From contig NC_081405.1 in NCBI RefSeq assembly GCF_030272615.1, positions 19,678,547 through 19,736,546 of the forward strand: a stretch of DNA of 58,000 nucleotides. Reading direction: 5' to 3'. Below the pieces are notes generated by a model. That model was not told the origin of the DNA and searched no databases. It saw nothing but the letters and a program-made list of their open reading frames with translations. Numbering within the stretch: position 1 is the first letter of the stretch; each line of letters opens with the position of its first letter. Below, piece by piece: positions 54,401-58,000 of this stretch. The stretch is from Cryptomeria japonica (Eukaryota; Streptophyta; Pinopsida; Cupressales; Cupressaceae). The translations under genes were made by a program, and so were the position numbers.

Positions 54401-55758
54401 TACCACCGAATGAGACCTGCTATGAGTTCTTTGTGGATGACCTTTTGGTTCCCTCATATGAAATCACTCCTACTGAGATGATATGTGTTGTTGGTCCTGA
54501 GTCCCAATTATATGGTTTCATTTTCGGATACCTTCGTGACAATACCCTACCTCTTGATCTATCCAATAACCAACATCGCACTTTCATTTGCCAATCTTCT
54601 CGATATATCATTTTAGCCTATATCCTCTACCGTTGAGGTCTAGATGGCACTCTTCTTAGATGTTTAGAAAGCGACGAAGCTCAGATTGCGTTACATGAAG
54701 TACATGAAGGGATATGTGGTCCATATTCTAGTGGTCCTACCTTAGCCAAGAAACTCATCAGGACTGGATATTATTGGCCCAATATGGAAAAAGATTCATA
54801 TCAATTTGTCAATAAATGTAAGCAGTGTCAACTTCATGGAGACCTCATCCATGCACCAGCATAAGAAATTCAACCAATTGCAACTCCTTGGCCCTTTTGT
54901 CAGTGGGGACTCGATCTCATAGGCAAGATTCACCCTCCATCTTCCAATGGTCATAAATTCATCATCACTGCCACAAAATATTTCACAAAATGGATCGAAG
55001 TCATGCCTCTCACACAAGTCACTGGAAAACAAATTGCTACCTTCATTCTCAACTATATCATTTGTCGATACGGTATTCCTATTTCCATCATCACTGATAA
55101 CGGGCATCCCTTCAAAAATCAGGATGTTCGTGAACTCTGTGACTACTTTCATATTACCCATCATTTCTCCACACCTTATTACCCCCAAGGTAATGGTCAA
55201 GCTTAGGTGTCTAATAAAACAATCCTTAAAATCTTGAAAAAGACAGTCGATGATGTTGGCCGTAATTGGCATATCCAACTTAATCCCGCACTTTGGGCTT
55301 ACCGCACAAGTGTCTGCACACCTATAGGAGCTACACCCTATTCACTTGTCTATGGCACTGAAGCTATCTTGCCTATTGAGGTCGAGTTACCATGCGTCTC
55401 TTTGCAAAACATTATCAGTGATGAAGACTACAGGGTCTCTCGCTTACAAGAACTTGAACTATTGGATGAACGAAGACAAACTACTTTTAATCATCTCAAT
55501 GCTTATCAACAACGAATGAGTTGCAGCTACAATCATAAAGTCAAGCCTCACACATTTGAGGTAGGTGACTTGGTTCTCAGAGAAAATCCTAAAAATCAGC
55601 AAGACAGAGAGAAGAAGGGCAAGTTCGAACCAAACTGGCTTGGTCCTTACATCATAACAATAGCATATGGATCTGGTGCATATCAACTCTCAATCACAGA
55701 GGGTGAATCCTTAGAGGATCCTATCAACAACATGCACCTTCTTAGGTTTTACACATAG
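54401..55758 (+). pseudogene. Integrase of RLG-A
   Basis: Linker, then the HHCC region (HEVHEGICG; NKCKQCQLHGD), the catalytic core with Asp in WGLDLIGKIHP and Asp in ITDNGHPF, and PYYPQGNGQA, after which the expected catalytic Glu codon is TAG (55204-55206). C-terminal GPY module (PNWLGPYIITIAYGSGAYQL) ends MHLLRFYT, TAG 55756-55758. Other stops at 54634-54636 and near 54862. Length and order are normal for a Gypsy integrase. Confidence 0.9.
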
Positions 55759-57483
55759 CTCTTTAGAGTATCCCAATTCAAAAATACAAAACAAATTCAA
55801 AAATTTCAAAATACAAAAAAAATCATAAAATAAAAAAATCGTTACTTGGTGAAAACCTGGCAAACAGGCACCTTGTGACACAAAAAAATTGAAAAATTGA
55901 AAAAAGTAAAGAGAAATAATTTCGTCCAATGGTGAAAACCACTTCGGTGGCACCCTAGGCAAGTACCATGGTGAAAACTGGGTCACCGACGCCATGTGTA
56001 GAGACATTGCTCCTCTCTCCTTCAGGATTCCATTTCCTTCATTCTTCACTTTGCACACACTCACAACCTATCCATTCATAATAAACTTACCCATTCCCAT
56101 CATGGCTTGTTATTGATCTACCTAAGACTGGTTAGCCATTCATAATAAACATTCCTTTTCACTCATTTCAATCCATAATAAATCAGCTCCTATCTGTGGC
56201 TAAGGCAAATCCTACGTCTAGTGATGGGTGTGGAACTAAGAGCATCACATGTTTCGAGCAATACAGTTTCTTCTACTTTTCTTCAGTCTATCTGCACATA
56301 ATCTGTAATAAAATAGTATCTGCATTGCCAATCCACAATAAAGTTTTGTCTTCTCCACAATAAAGTATCAGTTGCATGGATTCAGTCAGTTTTAGATGAG
56401 ACACAGCAGCAACAATGGGCTTCGAACAAATCAAATCTTTCAACAGACTCAGACAACATATGGTTCAGTTCTATCTATCCTTTTTGTGAAAGTAAACATT
56501 GTGACCACAATCAAATAGACTTATACAAGTGACAAGAGACACTAAAATTGAGGACTACAGTGAATGTTGGTGTCGAGTCTTTATTTTCTTTTGATTTTAT
56601 CTTTTGGTGACATGTCTTTTAGCTTTTCTAGGATGTCTCTGACTAGAGATTCTATCTCCATGATGTCTTTGACTAGAAAGGCGAGGATGGGGTATCGTCA
56701 CCTATTTTTTTCTTTTGCTATCTGTGGATTGTCTCTTGGTAATGCTATGACTTGTCCAAGGATATGAGGACACTGAGAGTCTAGTGTGAACTAGGGCATT
56801 CCTTGTTTGTGACTGTCTTATCTCCATACAAATAGGTACAATGACTTTCTGGGTTGAACATATGCCTCGATTGTCATAACCTACTTGCCATAATAAAGCT
56901 CAATGATGATAACGCATAAGAAGCTCTTTTCACTTTCATATCTTCTATCTTCCATCCCCCTTTCTTGATTGACCTCCATCATCCTTCTTGAGTCCGCATA
57001 GCCAGCTATCACATGACTGAGTATAATGACACACCAAAAACATTTTCATCTCATGTAGTTGCACCTGCATTACCACATATTAGCATTTCATACATATAGA
57101 TATCACAATTTCATCACATCTTGCACACAACACATGTTATCACATTTTACATTTTTATCATGTAAATAATCATTTGCATTATCATATTCATCTACATTTC
57201 ATACATTTGCATTTGCATCATACATAACATATAAAACATAAAAGATAAAAAATATTGCACTTCATTATGTACATATTTGCATCCATGTCATAATCATAAA
57301 CATACATCACAGGAACATCTCATCACATAGGTACACATGCATATAACTGCTGCAAAGATGAATCATCTCATATATATATAATCAAAAGTGTCATGATACA
57401 ATGATGTCAAAATCATATGGCTACAATCACCCGAAGGTGTCTACATCATAATACAAAATGGTACAAAACTGATACATAGGGAG
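55759..57483 (+). other. RLG-A noncoding region downstream of pol
   Basis: No sense gene. Three copies of TGGTGAAAACY near 55848, 55930 and 55970 with CAGGCACC-like context, two copies of GATGTCTYTGACTAGA near 56631 and 56661, and a CAT-rich stretch (57040-57350, ACATTTCATACATTTGCAT). Such repeated stretches are common after pol in Tat elements. Confidence 0.55.
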
Positions 57484-57493
57484 CCCTCTATGG

Positions 57494-58000
57494 CTATGAT
57501 GAACTCCCTCCCTCGGATCTGCCTAGCCTTAACGGAGTCTGAGCCCTAGAAGGACCCACCCTAGGATCATCTCTCCTACCCCCTCTATCTGGTGGTGGTG
57601 GAGGACCCATAACCCCACCGCTAGACACCTGTCTCCTCTGGCTCCCTCCTGTAGCCGTTGCTGTCTGCGATGGTCTATGGAAGCTCCTCCCCCGCTGCTC
57701 TGGTGGCACTGCCTCGTAGTATAGGTCTCGCCAGTAACCTATCTCCTCCCCTACTCATAGAACATAGGCATATCCAGCCCCTATGTCCTCTGCCACCTGC
57801 CTCCCAGCCCTCAGTGTTGTCTCAGCCTTAGTATAGCCTAATCCCGCTCATGCTCTATGTCCCTCAGTCGCTTCCTGAGCCTAGCTGTCTCCCTCTCCAG
57901 GTCTTGGATCTCATCTGCCTATCCTTGGTAGATCTCCCTTAGCTCAAGCAGCTCATCCTCCTCCTCCTCAGCCCCTTGTGCCTCTACCTATGGCTCCCCC
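57494..58000 (-). pseudogene. Antisense ORF downstream of pol, RLG-A (partial)
   Basis: On the minus strand, entering from beyond the window: an acidic/Leu-rich coiled coil (EEEEDELLELREIYQG; DIEHERD; ETARLRKRLRD) in one frame, a frameshift near 57835, then AGRQVAEDIGAGYAYVL, a TGA (57755-57757), YWRDLYYEAVPPEQRG and a Pro/Arg/Gly-rich tail ending at 57494. Local G+C is clearly higher than in the rest of the element. Antisense ORFs after pol are described in several Tat lineages; their function is unknown. The length cannot be judged as it is cut by the window. Confidence 0.6.

Larger units (their letters stand above)
45184..58000 (+). mobile_element. RLG-A: Tat-type Gypsy element, 3' end beyond the window
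   Basis: TG-start LTR (45184-45978), primer site, long leader, gag-protease-RT in one frame, then RNase H, second RNase H and integrase after one frameshift, then an antisense frame. Inserted into RLC-2b pol after TTTAC (45179-45183). The 3' LTR (expected to start TGTAGACACC) is not reached by 58000. The second RNase H and downstream antisense ORF are marks of the Tat lineage. Confidence 0.9.

Overview
The window looks like intergenic DNA from a large, retrotransposon-packed plant genome, most likely a gymnosperm. The base composition is AT-rich, there is no host gene that I can support, and the whole 58 kb from about 2.5 kb onward is nested LTR retrotransposons (Copia and Ty3/Gypsy Tat-type) with tRNA-type primer-binding sites typical of plants. 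The organism call is an inference; the nesting is read directly from target-site duplications (TSDs) and from paralogous empty sites inside the window.

Layout. (1) 1-2483: noncoding, nothing recognised. (2) 2484-6160: a broken Copia element (RLC-2a: LTR, primer site, gag start) whose gag is interrupted by an LTR-like insert, itself interrupted by a 1.63 kb insert at 4240-5866. (3) 6161-~41035: a very large Tat-type Gypsy element (RLG-B), inserted into a second RLC-2 LTR whose pieces remain at 6042-6160 and ~41036-41269. Its 5' LTR (6161-25451) and 3' LTR (32038-~41035) each carry a long open frame upstream of the promoter, i.e. in U3. The 5' LTR was later hit by a complete Copia element (RLC-1, 9124-16708, TSD CAGAA) and by an inverted solo LTR (17541-20991, TSD GGGTC). 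The 3' LTR was hit by a 3.6 kb solo LTR (36625-40253, TSD GAAGC). The internal region (25452-32037) encodes gag, protease, an extra RNase H, reverse transcriptase, a degenerate RNase H and integrase, in that order. (4) ~41036-45183: the rest of RLC-2b, with an LTR-like insert in gag (41780-43166, TSD ATGAA). (5) 45184-58000: a second Tat-type Gypsy element (RLG-A), inserted in RLC-2b pol and running off the window. It has a conventional LTR (795 bp), a long repeat-bearing leader, gag, protease with G-patch, RT, RNase H, second RNase H, integrase, and an antisense frame downstream of pol.

The most unusual object is RLG-B. Its LTR is about 6.4 kb in the simpler form and holds an ancestral ORF of roughly 1,070-1,170 codons with an N-terminal globular part, a low-complexity middle with a basic PKRKK motif, and a coiled-coil C-terminus. 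It also has eight spaced copies of AGTCTTTGAGCT-like sequence in R/U5 and an RNase H placed before RT. All coding regions here carry stops or frameshifts, so these are inactive copies, but most breaks are few and readable.
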